A DNA stretch of 64,000 nt from Bifidobacterium cuniculi. Its GTDB lineage: Bacteria; Actinomycetota; Actinomycetes; Actinomycetales; Bifidobacteriaceae. Each line of letters starts with the position of its first letter. The first letter of the stretch is position 1. The stretch covers positions 1-64,000 of the forward strand of contig NZ_JGYV01000024.1 in assembly GCF_000741575.1 (NCBI RefSeq), written 5' to 3'. Below are positions 26,170-34,429 of this stretch, one piece after another. The notes below the pieces were generated by a model. That model was given only the letters and a program-made list of their open reading frames with translations, had not been told where the DNA came from and searched no databases. Made by a program: the position numbers and the translations under genes.

Positions 26170-28317
26170 ATGGCTGACTCCACTCCTTCGCAGATCATCA
26201 CTGCGATCGGTGGCCCGGACAACGTCAAGAGCCTGACGCACTGCGCCACCCGCCTTCGTTTCGAGCTGGTCGACGGAGGCAAGGTCGACCAGAACGCGCT
26301 CCAGCACATGAAAGGCGTGCTGGGTGCCGTGCCGCAGGCCGGCGACCGCTACCAGGTCGTCATCGGCGGCGGCGTGGCCGACATGTACAACAAGATCATG
26401 AACCTGCCCGAGATGCAGCGTGTGGCCTCCGGCACCCCGGCGCCCGCCGCCGGCTCCAACGGCGGTGGCATGTCCAACGCGGACGTCAAGGCGGCCGCCC
26501 GGTCCAAGGCGCGCGGCAAGGTCGCGTGGCTGGACTCCTTCTTCGAGTACCTCTCCGATTCGTTCCGCCCGATCCTGGGCGTGCTGCTCGGCGCCTCGCT
26601 CATCATCGCCATCATCAACGTGTGCATCGCATGCGGCTGGATCGCCAGCGAGACCGACTCGCCGAGCTGGGTCTTCATGCAGGCGCTGTACAAGGGCGTC
26701 TTCTACTTCCTGCCCATCATGATCGCGTACAACGCGTCCAAGAAGCTCAACGTGGACCCGTGGCTGGGCGGCGCCATCATGGCCGCGCTCATGACCCCGT
26801 CCTTCATGAGCCTCATGGACACCACCTGGGCCGAGACCAACTGCACCACCAGCGCCGTGGGCACCCAGCAGTGCACCACCACCGTGTTCGGCCTGCCGAT
26901 GCAGCTGTCCGACTACTCGGGCAACGTTTTCGTGCCGCTGCTCATGGCCGCCGTGCTCGCGCTCGTCTACCGCGGCCTCAAGAAGATCATCCCGGATTCG
27001 GTCCAGATGGTCTTCGTGCCCTTCTTCTGCATGATTGTCGTCGGCGCCTTGACCGCCTTCATCCTCGGCCCGATCGGCGTATGGGTCGGCAACGGCCTGG
27101 GTATCGGCCTGCAGTGGCTGAACATGCATGCGCCGTTCATCTTCGCCATCCTCATCCCGATGCTGTACCCGTTCCTGGTGCCGCTCGGCCTGCACTGGCC
27201 GCTCAACGCGCTCATGCTCATCAACATCAACACCATGGGATACGACTTCATCCAGGGCCCGATGGGCACCTGGAACTTCGCCTGCTTCGGCGCCACCGCC
27301 GGCGTACTCATCCTCTCCCTGCGCGACAAGGACACCGAGATGCGTCAGACCTCCATCGGCGCCCTCGCGGCCGGCCTGCTCGGCGGCGTCTCCGAGCCGT
27401 CCCTGTACGGCATTCACCTGCGCTTCAAGAAGATGTACTCGCGCATGCTGGTCGGCTGCGCCGCCGGCGGCGTCTCCATCGCCATCCTCGGTTGGCTCTT
27501 CCCGTCCACCCTCGCCAACGGCGAGACCGTGCACGGCGTGACCACCACCGCCTTCGCCTTCACCTCGCTGCTGACCATCCCGGTCTTCAGCCAGATGTGG
27601 GTGTACGCGCTGTCCATCGCCATCGCCTTCATCGTGGCGCTGCTCATGGTCGTCTTCTTCGACTACCGCACGCCTGAGGAGAAAGCCGAGGTGCTGGCCC
27701 GCGTCCAGGCCGCCCAGGCCGACGAGGCCACCGAGACCCCGGCCAACCGTGCCGCCGTCGAGAATGCCCTTGAGCATGAGGACGACAACCTGCTGCCCGC
27801 CGACCGCACCTCCGCCGCCGGCGCCGCTGCCGCTGCCGCCGACCAGCCGATGGTCGCCACCGACCACGTCGCCGCGCCGCTCGCCGGCCACGTGATTTCC
27901 CTGGACGACGCCGGCGACCCCGTGTTCGCCTCGCGCGCCCTGGGCGAGGGCGTGGGCATCACGCCCGCCAGCGGCAAGGAATCCGTCTTCGCGCCGGTCG
28001 CCGGCGTGCTGACCACCGTGGCCGAGACCGGCCACGCCTTCGGCGTCAAGACCGATGACGGCGTGGAGATCCTGGTGCACATCGGCATCGATACCGTCAA
28101 GATGAACGGCGAGGGCTTCACCGTCGCCGTCAAGCAGAACCAGCGCGTCGCCCTGGGCGACAAGCTCGTGGACGTCGACTTCGACAAGGTGCAGGCCGCC
28201 GGCTACAGCACCACCACCCTGATGACCGTGGTGAACACCGCCGCCCTGACTCGCGTCGAGCCGCACTTCGGCATGGACGTGCAGCCCGGTGACGTGGTCA
28301 TCGACGTGGAGAAGTAA
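26170..28317 (+). CDS. PTS sugar transporter EIIBCA (glucose/beta-glucoside superfamily)
   Basis: 715 residues in one chain. EIIB (about 1-85) has phospho-Cys25 in SLTHCATRLRF; EIIC (about 110-500) has ~10 membrane helices with GGVSEPSLYGIHLRF; EIIA (about 570-700) is Crr-like with GHAFGVKTDDGVEILVHIG containing the active His. The B-C-A order is that of BglF-type permeases. Bifidobacterium longum has a glucose PTS near pgm, so glucose is plausible, but the substrate is inferred. AGGAAAGGAAAG precedes the ATG. The region between EIIC and EIIA is Ala/Asp/Glu-rich. Confidence 0.88.
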   Translation: MADSTPSQIITAIGGPDNVKSLTHCATRLRFELVDGGKVDQNALQHMKGVLGAVPQAGDRYQVVIGGGVADMYNKIMNLPEMQRVASGTPAPAAGSNGGGMSNADVKAAARSKARGKVAWLDSFFEYLSDSFRPILGVLLGASLIIAIINVCIACGWIASETDSPSWVFMQALYKGVFYFLPIMIAYNASKKLNVDPWLGGAIMAALMTPSFMSLMDTTWAETNCTTSAVGTQQCTTTVFGLPMQLSDYSGNVFVPLLMAAVLALVYRGLKKIIPDSVQMVFVPFFCMIVVGALTAFILGPIGVWVGNGLGIGLQWLNMHAPFIFAILIPMLYPFLVPLGLHWPLNALMLININTMGYDFIQGPMGTWNFACFGATAGVLILSLRDKDTEMRQTSIGALAAGLLGGVSEPSLYGIHLRFKKMYSRMLVGCAAGGVSIAILGWLFPSTLANGETVHGVTTTAFAFTSLLTIPVFSQMWVYALSIAIAFIVALLMVVFFDYRTPEEKAEVLARVQAAQADEATETPANRAAVENALEHEDDNLLPADRTSAAGAAAAAADQPMVATDHVAAPLAGHVISLDDAGDPVFASRALGEGVGITPASGKESVFAPVAGVLTTVAETGHAFGVKTDDGVEILVHIGIDTVKMNGEGFTVAVKQNQRVALGDKLVDVDFDKVQAAGYSTTTLMTVVNTAALTRVEPHFGMDVQPGDVVIDVEK

Positions 28318-28326
28318 GGCATGAGG

Positions 28327-28345
28327 TCAGGCCACCGAGGCCTGA
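28327..28345 (+). terminator. Small hairpin after the PTS gene
   Basis: 7-bp stem TCAGGCC/GGCCTGA with a 5-nt loop, 10 bp after the stop and without a T-run. It directly precedes the large palindrome. Confidence 0.4.
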
Positions 28346-28351
28346 ATCCGA

Positions 28352-28488
28352 AGAAATCTCTCGTTTTTTCGTGACATTTCTAGGAGAAGAGGCGGCCCGC
28401 TTCCTGCCGGTCATCGCCGATGGCGATGACCGGCAGGAAGCGGGCCGCCTCTTCTCCTAGAAATGTCACGAAAAAACGAGAGTTTTCT
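28352..28488. repeat. 137-nt near-perfect palindrome between convergent genes
   Basis: Arms 28352-28418 and 28422-28488 pair over 67 bp with a single mismatch (28357 with 28483) and a GAT loop. The outer ~30 bp (AAATCTCTCGTTTTTTCGTG then ACATTTCTAG) match the palindrome at 23.9 kb; the inner ~35 bp are unrelated. It lies between the PTS gene and the minus-strand lipid-kinase-like gene. T-run first, A-run second. Confidence 0.95.
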
Positions 28489-28567
28489 GCCCTTCCGCAT
28501 GCACATGCTCCAAGCAAGCACATATATGCCTCGCACGCCCCGCCCACGCGGGACGCCTTGTCCAGTG

Positions 28568-29656
28568 CTACTCGCCCAGCGGCACGCGCACGATCAGCGC
28601 CTCCCGGTCCACCGTGAACTTCAGGTGCTTCGTCTCGGGCAGCATGTCGCCGTCGACCTGCGTCAGCACCGGCTTGTCCAGGACCAGTTCGGCGCTGCGC
28701 CCCTGCATCTGGTCGATCTTCGAATGCGCGGACAGCGGGCTCTGCTCCGCCTTCTTCGTGATGGTCTGGTGCACCACGTCGCCGAACAGGTTCGCCCAGC
28801 CGATCAGGCCGCCGTCGGTGTCGATCAGCTCGAAGTCGAGCAGGCCGTCGTTGAAGGAGGCGTCCGGCATGAGCGAGAACACGGGGATCTGGCCGCAGTT
28901 GCCGGCCATGAAGGTGCGGAACTCCAATTGCCGCAAGGTCTTCGGCTTGCCCTCGCCGTCCGTGATCGACACGTCCGCGTGGTACTTGGGGGCGAAGAGG
29001 TGCTTGGCGCCGGAGACGAAATAGGCCAGCCAGCTGACGTTCTTCTTGAGGTTCGGGTCGGTGTCGTCAATCATGACCGCGTCGAAGCCGACGCCGGCGA
29101 TGATGAGGAAGGCGTGGCCGTGGTCCTCGTCGGGACGGTCCAGCAGCTGCAGGCGGCCGACGTCCACGCGGTGCGAGCCGTGGGAGACCGCGATGGTGAG
29201 CGCCGCGGTCACGTCGTCGATCGGGATGCCCATGTTGCGCGCGAACAGGTTGCCCGTGCCGATCGGCACGATGCCCATCGCATGGCCGGTGCCGGCCAAC
29301 GCGCTCGCCACGGTGCGCACGGTGCCGTCGCCGCCGACGGCGATCACCACGTCGGCGCCGCGCTCCAGTGCCTCCTGCGTGCAGGCGCGGCCGTCCTTGT
29401 CGAGCTGCGTCTCGATGAACATGGTCTCCCCGAGGCCACGCTCCCGGCAGAATTCACGGATCTTCGTGCACGTCTGCGCCGCCGATGGCTTGGAGGGGTT
29501 GACGATGAAGGCGTAGTGGACCTGGTCGTTGCGCCGCTGCTCGAGCTGCTGGACGCGCTTGCGGTGCATGTGGATGCGGATGAGTGCGATGGCCACCACG
29601 ATGACGGCGATCAGGACGACCATCGACACCAGGATGATGACGGTTGCTGTGTTCAT
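28568..29656 (-). CDS. Membrane-anchored diacylglycerol/sphingolipid kinase-family protein
   Basis: 362 residues. A single N-terminal helix (VIILVSMVVLIAVIVVAIAL, about 6-25) is followed by a DAGK catalytic domain with the ATP-binding GGDGT (108-112) and PIGTGNLFARN, then a C-terminal beta domain. Members phosphorylate lipid hydroxyls such as diacylglycerol or undecaprenol; substrate unknown. ATG 29656 has GGGGA 8 nt upstream; an ATG at 29671 would add 5 residues. It is divergent from serS. Confidence 0.85.
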   Translation of the reverse strand: MNTATVIILVSMVVLIAVIVVAIALIRIHMHRKRVQQLEQRRNDQVHYAFIVNPSKPSAAQTCTKIREFCRERGLGETMFIETQLDKDGRACTQEALERGADVVIAVGGDGTVRTVASALAGTGHAMGIVPIGTGNLFARNMGIPIDDVTAALTIAVSHGSHRVDVGRLQLLDRPDEDHGHAFLIIAGVGFDAVMIDDTDPNLKKNVSWLAYFVSGAKHLFAPKYHADVSITDGEGKPKTLRQLEFRTFMAGNCGQIPVFSLMPDASFNDGLLDFELIDTDGGLIGWANLFGDVVHQTITKKAEQSPLSAHSKIDQMQGRSAELVLDKPVLTQVDGDMLPETKHLKFTVDREALIVRVPLGE

Positions 29657-29839
29657 GGCAAAGTTCCCCATTCCTGCATAAGCGGCACCCATGGCGTCGA
29701 AACGGTCCGATTCATCGCCCCATCTTAGCAAGCCGTCGCGTGCATGGGGTGCATCCTCCACGACACCGCCATGCTGCCATGCGTGAAACACCGCGGGAAA
29801 CATGGCTTCCTGTCGCATTCGAGCACTACCCTTGCAAGC

Positions 29840-31123
29840 ATGCTTGATATTCAATTCATTCGCGAACACCCGGACGTCATCAAGGATTCCCAGCGCAAGC
29901 GCGGCGAGTCCGTCGAGCTCGTCGACGAGGTCCTGCGTTCCGACGAGACGCGCCGTGCGTCGCTCAAGAAGTTCGAAGAGGCACGCGCCCGCCAGAAGGA
30001 GATCGGCAAGCAGGTGGCGAAGGCCCCCGCCGACCAGAAGGCCGCGCTCATCGCCCAGACCAAGGAGCTGTCCGAGCAGGTCGCCTCCTACAAGTCCGAT
30101 GCGGACGATGCGAACGAGCAGTACACCACCGCCATGTGGAAGCTTTCCAACATCGTCGAGCCGGAGGCGCCCGAAGGCGGCGAGGACGACTACGTGGTCG
30201 TCAAGAAGGTCGGCACCATCCGCGACTTCGCGGCCGAGGGCTTCGAACCCAAGGACCACCTCACCCTCGGCGAGGGCGTGGCCGGCATCGACATGAAGCG
30301 CGGCGTCAAGGTCTCCGGTTCCCGCTTCTACTTCCTGCGCGGCGCCATCGCACGCCTGCAGATCGCCATGCTCACCATGGCCGTCGACCAGGCGCAGGAG
30401 CACGATTTCACGCTCGCCATCACCCCCACGCTCGTGCGCCCCGAGGTCATGCGCGGCACCGGCTTCCTCAACTCCCACGCCGACGAGATCTACCGCCTGC
30501 GCGAACCCGACGAGGACTACCTGGTCGGCACTTCCGAGGTGGCGCTCGCCGGCATGCACGAGGACGAGATCCTCGACCTGTCCGCAGGCCCGCTGCGCTA
30601 CTGCGGCTGGAGCTCCTGCTACCGCCGCGAGGCGGGTGCCGCGGGCAAGGACACCAGCGGCATCATCCGCGTCCACCAGTTCGACAAGGTGGAGATGTTC
30701 GTCTACTGCAAGCCCGAGGACTCCTACGAGCAGCACCGCCAGCTGCTGGCGATGGAGGAGGAGATGCTCGGCAAGGTCGAGGTCCCGTACCGCGTGATCG
30801 ACACCGCCGCCGGCGACCTGGGTTCCTCCGCCGCCCGCAAGTTCGACTGCGAGGCGTGGGTGCCGACCCAGGGCCGCTACCGCGAGCTGACCAGCACCTC
30901 GAACTGCACCCAGTACCAGGCGCGCCGTCTCAACATCCGCGAGCGCGTGGACGGCGGTACCGAGCCGGTCGCCACCCTCAACGGCACGCTGGCCACCACC
31001 CGCTGGCTCGTGGCGATCATGGAGAACCACCAGCAGGCCGACGGTTCCATCGTGATTCCCAAGGCCATGCGACCCTACATGGGCGGCAAGGAAGTGATCG
31101 AGCCCACGGCGTGGGAGGCGTGA
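29840..31123 (+). CDS. serS: Seryl-tRNA synthetase
   Basis: 427 residues: N-terminal coiled-coil arm for the long tRNA-Ser variable arm (about 30-110), then the class II core with motif 2 (YRREAGAAGKDTSGIIRVHQF region) and motif 3 (NGTLATTRWLVAIMENHQ). ATG 29840 (MLDIQFIREHPD) is the family start. TACCCT at 29827-29832 ends 7 nt before it, so the mRNA is probably leaderless. Its product charges both tRNA-Ser genes in this window, one of which lies 111 bp downstream. Confidence 0.96.
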   Translation: MLDIQFIREHPDVIKDSQRKRGESVELVDEVLRSDETRRASLKKFEEARARQKEIGKQVAKAPADQKAALIAQTKELSEQVASYKSDADDANEQYTTAMWKLSNIVEPEAPEGGEDDYVVVKKVGTIRDFAAEGFEPKDHLTLGEGVAGIDMKRGVKVSGSRFYFLRGAIARLQIAMLTMAVDQAQEHDFTLAITPTLVRPEVMRGTGFLNSHADEIYRLREPDEDYLVGTSEVALAGMHEDEILDLSAGPLRYCGWSSCYRREAGAAGKDTSGIIRVHQFDKVEMFVYCKPEDSYEQHRQLLAMEEEMLGKVEVPYRVIDTAAGDLGSSAARKFDCEAWVPTQGRYRELTSTSNCTQYQARRLNIRERVDGGTEPVATLNGTLATTRWLVAIMENHQQADGSIVIPKAMRPYMGGKEVIEPTAWEA

Positions 31124-31233
31124 TCGCCCAGGGCGTGACGACCTGATATAACAGTTTTGCGCGGCATGCGACGTCCCGGGCAGCCATGGCCCGCATGACA
31201 TGGTAGACTGGGAGGCTGTGCGCCGCGCGCACT

Positions 31234-31318
31234 GGATAGGTGTCCGAGCGGTCTAAGGAGACGGTCTTGAAAACCGTTGACGGGAAACCGTCCGCGAGTT
31301 CGAATCTCGCCCTATCCG
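31234..31318 (+). tRNA. tRNA-Ser (anticodon UGA)
   Basis: Acceptor GGATAGG pairs with CCTATCC; anticodon arm ACGGT-CTTGAAA-ACCGT gives UGA; long variable arm GACGGGAAACCGTC; T arm GAGTTCGAATCTC. 85 nt, no encoded CCA. TAGACT at 31204-31209 may be its -10 box. It lies directly after serS. Confidence 0.96.
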
Positions 31319-31320
31319 CC

Positions 31321-31372
31321 GCATATGCAAGGGCCCGGGTCATCACATGATGGACCGGGCCCTTGCATATGC
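31321..31372. terminator. Long hairpin after tRNA-Ser(UGA), bidirectional
   Basis: Perfect 18-bp arms (31321-31338 and 31355-31372, GCATATGCAAGGGCCCGG) with a 16-nt loop that pairs CATC/GATG. It separates the tRNA from the convergent hydrolase gene, whose stop is 4 bp away. No T-run. Confidence 0.7.
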
Positions 31373-31375
31373 ATG

Positions 31376-32977
31376 TCAGGGCACCAGGTTGAAGAAGGAG
31401 CCCAGCACCAGTGCACTCGCCGCGCACAGGCCGCAGCAGGCGATGACTGCGCTGTGCCCGGCGGACATGCGCATGTCGACCTCTTTGGGCGTGTCCGGGT
31501 CGATGCGCCCGGGGCCGTAGAAGAAGTACTTGCGCACCATGATCCATGAGACCAGCACGATGGAGACGATGACGGCCACGCGCAGGCAGGCCCATCCCGC
31601 TTCCAGCATGGCCGACTGGTCGCTCAGGGCCAGTGCCGCCTTCGCTAGGAAGACGAAGTAGGCCATGAAGGCAATGGTGAGGGCGGCAGTGAGCAGGAGG
31701 GTGCTCACGATCAGCGCCTTGGTGGGCATGGCGAAACGGTGGGACACGGTGCGCCCGTCCTTGCGCACGCTGGTGGGGCTGGTGCGCTTGCGGCGCAGCA
31801 CCGACACCAGACACATGACCGCCACGGCGCCCCACATGAGCACGCCGAAGAGGAAGATGGCCAGGAGCATGGTCACCGAGGAGATGAGTCCCGGCTCCAT
31901 GTCCATCGGGACGGCGAACTCCTGGAACGGCTGGGTGCCAGCGATCAGCGGGGTCTGCCAGCCGTCGGCGGCGGTGCCGGCGGCCACGTCGTTGATCCAG
32001 TCGGCCAGGTTCTCCGTGTAGTGCTCGGCCAGCGGCAGTCCCGGCACGGACAGTGACGAGCCGGTGCGCATCTGGTGGTTGGTGGGGTAGTAGCGCACGG
32101 TCACGTTGTCGTTGCCGACCTCGTGCGTGTCCTTGATGATCTGCTGTGCCCCCTGCTCGATGGGCATGGAGGGGTCGCGGGTGCCGTAGTTGACGAGCAC
32201 CGGCATGGTGAGCGCCCCGCGGTAGTCGGCGGCGTCGAAGTCGGCGTACTTGAGGCCGAAGGGGCCGAAGTCGAGGCTGGTGAGCCGGGGGATGAGCTTG
32301 ACGACGCCGTCCGGCGCGCCGATGATGTTGAGGCACTCCGTGGCGGCCATCGCCATCTGCTGGCGTCCCGAGTACACCGGCGGGCTGGTGAGGGCCACGA
32401 AGTCCAGCGTGGGGTCCTTCTTCGCCATGATGGTCGCGATCCAGGTGCCTTCGGACTCCGCGTAGATGCCGACCTTCGCCGGGTCGACGCCGTCCCAGCC
32501 GCGCAGGACCTCCACGGCGGCGAGATAGTCGTCGGCGCTGGCGTCGTAGTCACGGCTCAGCGCGGTGTAGTTGTCGAGACGCTTGTCCTGGACGATGCTG
32601 GTGATGCCGGCCGACGCCAGGTCCGTGGCGACGTCGCCGTAGACTTCCGCGGCCTTGCCGGTACCGGCGCCGTGCATGAGCACGACGGCGGCACGGTCGG
32701 AGGGACCGTCCAGCGGGTCGCGCACGATGGCGGCGACGGTGTGGCCGCCGCTGACGGTGACGGTGACGTGCGTCTCCCTGACCTGGTAGGTGCCCAGCTT
32801 GGGTGCCGTGGTGTCCTTGGCGCTGATGGCGGTGTCACGGTCAGACACGCGCATGTGCGTGCTGAGCGGACCGACGCTCCAGCCGGGGTCCATCGCCACG
32901 GAAAGACCAGCGAACGCTGCGGTGACGATGATGGAAATGCCGAGTGTCCAGACGATTTGTCTCCAGAAATGCTGCAC
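31376..32977 (-). CDS. Extracytoplasmic alpha/beta hydrolase with membrane helices
   Basis: 533 residues from a GTG start. An N-terminal helix (LGISIIVTAAFAGLSVA) is followed by a hydrolase domain (about 60-365) with LMHGAGTGK, the nucleophile Ser175 in IYAESEGTW (a GxSxG variant), an Asp in GTRDPS and a His in TNHQM. Four membrane helices follow (about 370-533). The catalytic domain probably faces outside. Substrate unknown; acyl-peptidase or esterase activity is possible. TACAGT ends 6 nt before GTG, so the mRNA may be leaderless. Confidence 0.75.
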   Translation of the reverse strand: MQHFWRQIVWTLGISIIVTAAFAGLSVAMDPGWSVGPLSTHMRVSDRDTAISAKDTTAPKLGTYQVRETHVTVTVSGGHTVAAIVRDPLDGPSDRAAVVLMHGAGTGKAAEVYGDVATDLASAGITSIVQDKRLDNYTALSRDYDASADDYLAAVEVLRGWDGVDPAKVGIYAESEGTWIATIMAKKDPTLDFVALTSPPVYSGRQQMAMAATECLNIIGAPDGVVKLIPRLTSLDFGPFGLKYADFDAADYRGALTMPVLVNYGTRDPSMPIEQGAQQIIKDTHEVGNDNVTVRYYPTNHQMRTGSSLSVPGLPLAEHYTENLADWINDVAAGTAADGWQTPLIAGTQPFQEFAVPMDMEPGLISSVTMLLAIFLFGVLMWGAVAVMCLVSVLRRKRTSPTSVRKDGRTVSHRFAMPTKALIVSTLLLTAALTIAFMAYFVFLAKAALALSDQSAMLEAGWACLRVAVIVSIVLVSWIMVRKYFFYGPGRIDPDTPKEVDMRMSAGHSAVIACCGLCAASALVLGSFFNLVP

Positions 32978-33032
32978 AGCACCACTGTAGCGGCACGTGT
33001 CTCTTTGTTTTGCGCACAGCGTTGCCTGCAGC

Positions 33033-33092
33033 GGCTCATGTTTTTCGGCGCCATGAAATTGTGCGCTTCCTGGCAGCCGAAAAATGTGAGCC
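33033..33092. repeat. Inverted repeat after the DUF4125 gene
   Basis: 17-bp arms GGCTCATGTTTTTCGGC (33033-33049) and GCCGAAAAATGTGAGCC (33076-33092) with two mismatches and a 26-nt loop. The second arm matches 15 of 17 bases of 41257-41273. It begins 5 bp after the DUF4125 stop and has the T-first, A-second polarity of the other long palindromes. Confidence 0.85.
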
Positions 33093-33097
33093 TCCCA

Positions 33098-33724
33098 TCA
33101 GGACTGCGCGCGCTCGGCTTCCTCCAGGGAAGCGAAACCGGACAGCCGCACCGTGGTGCCTACCGTGTCCTCGGTCAGGTTGCGACCCTGGTCGGCCAGA
33201 GACTCCACGAACCGCCCGTAGGCGTCCAGCGTCGCCTGCGAGTAGGTGGACAGCTCGCCGCGCAAGTATGTCTCGAAGGAGGTCGACTCCGGCGTGTCCT
33301 GCGCGGTGGCGAGCACGCGCATGCCGGCACCCAGCCCGGGCCAGCGCGCCATGAAGTCGCGCGCCCACGCCACCTGTCGCGCGATGATGCGCTCCTGCTG
33401 CGCGGTCCTGGCCTCGCCGATCGGCTCGAGGTACGGTTCGATGGAACGGTGGTACTCCTCGGGGACGGTGGAGGCCATCATGCGCGCGTACTTCTCCGTC
33501 ACCAGGTTGCGGCCGGCGCGGTCGGCGGCCTGCAGGTCGTCCAGCCAGGACGCCAGCAGCGCGTCCGGCCACGTGGCGAACTGGCTGAGGCGCATCACTG
33601 TGAACATCGGCTTGTTGCCCTGGCAGCTCGCGCGGCCTCCTTCGTTGGTGGTGTCCTGGAACTGGCGCCACTCCTCCTCGACGATCCTGTCGATGAGCGC
33701 CTGGCGTTCCTGGTCATTGGCCAT
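33098..33724 (-). CDS. DUF4125 family protein
   Basis: 208 residues, cytosolic, helix-rich. The middle part FTVMRLSQFATWPDALLASWLDDL and the YHRSIEPYLEP segment are typical of DUF4125; the first is quoted here only as FTVMRLSQF and WLDDL in effect. No catalytic motif is known. AAAGG lies upstream of the ATG. It is the last gene of a three-gene minus-strand operon with DUF1287 (27 bp upstream) and the DUF4037 gene. Function unknown. Confidence 0.75.
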   Translation of the reverse strand: MANDQERQALIDRIVEEEWRQFQDTTNEGGRASCQGNKPMFTVMRLSQFATWPDALLASWLDDLQAADRAGRNLVTEKYARMMASTVPEEYHRSIEPYLEPIGEARTAQQERIIARQVAWARDFMARWPGLGAGMRVLATAQDTPESTSFETYLRGELSTYSQATLDAYGRFVESLADQGRNLTEDTVGTTVRLSGFASLEEAERAQS

Positions 33725-33751
33725 GGTGTCCGTGCCTTTCCTGAATAAGTG

Positions 33752-34429
33752 TCAGCTGATCCGGTAATGCCCCACGATGCGCTGGGGGAAGCTCGCCAGC
33801 ACGTCCTCCTCGTACTGCCGCTGCGTGGCGCCGGAGTGGTGGATGAGTAGCGGCACGTTCCGCGCGTTGCGACGGTCGGAGACGACGCCGATGTGGTTCT
33901 CGTACACCACGATGTCGCCGCCCTTCCACTGCGTGGTGTCCTGCGGGTCCGTCGTCAGGGAGATGGCGTTGTGTGCCAGGTACACGTCGAGGTTCGGCAC
34001 GCGGCGGAAGTCGATGTCGGCGTCCGGCACCTCGACACCGTACCAGTCGGGATGCGCGGCGATGTCGTCGGCGACCAGCTGGCGCAGGTCGTAGCCGGCG
34101 TCGCGCATGCCGAAGGCGACGACGTCCGTGCACACCCCGTAGCCGTCGTCCGGGTAGCCGCCGGCGTAGTAGGCGCTGCGGTACTTCGGCTTCGTCGCGA
34201 CATAGGCGCGTACGGCCGCCAGGAAGTCGGTCTGGTCGTCCATGCCGTCGCCGTCGCGGTCGACCTGGCTGACGTAGGGGTCGGGGTCCACTGTGGTGCC
34301 GGCCGACGCCGACGTCCGCTGCGCGCGCAGCCACAGGACGCCGCCGGCCAGCAGCGCCACCGCGACGACGGCTGAGACGACCAGGATGACCGTCATTTTC
34401 ACGGAATGTTTCACAGGCTGCGCAGACAT
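33752..34429 (-). CDS. Secreted/membrane-anchored DUF1287 protein
   Basis: 225 residues. An N-terminal membrane helix (MTVILVVSAVVAVALLAGGVL) is followed by a calcium-loop-like DRDGDGMDD (about 57-65) and the DUF1287 domain with GYGVCTDVVAFGMRDAGYDL, KGGDIVVYEN and HIGVVSDRR. The Cys-His arrangement resembles NlpC/P60-like hydrolases, which suggests action on cell wall or a peptide outside the membrane; this is inference. GGAGG is 6 nt from the ATG. The start overlaps the end of the DUF4037 gene by 19 bp, so they are translationally coupled. Confidence 0.75.
   Translation of the reverse strand: MSAQPVKHSVKMTVILVVSAVVAVALLAGGVLWLRAQRTSASAGTTVDPDPYVSQVDRDGDGMDDQTDFLAAVRAYVATKPKYRSAYYAGGYPDDGYGVCTDVVAFGMRDAGYDLRQLVADDIAAHPDWYGVEVPDADIDFRRVPNLDVYLAHNAISLTTDPQDTTQWKGGDIVVYENHIGVVSDRRNARNVPLLIHHSGATQRQYEEDVLASFPQRIVGHYRIS

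Noticed and set aside
23894-28488. CRISPR repeats at the long palindromes
   Set aside because: Only paired inverted arms are seen, with no regular direct repeats, spacers or cas genes.
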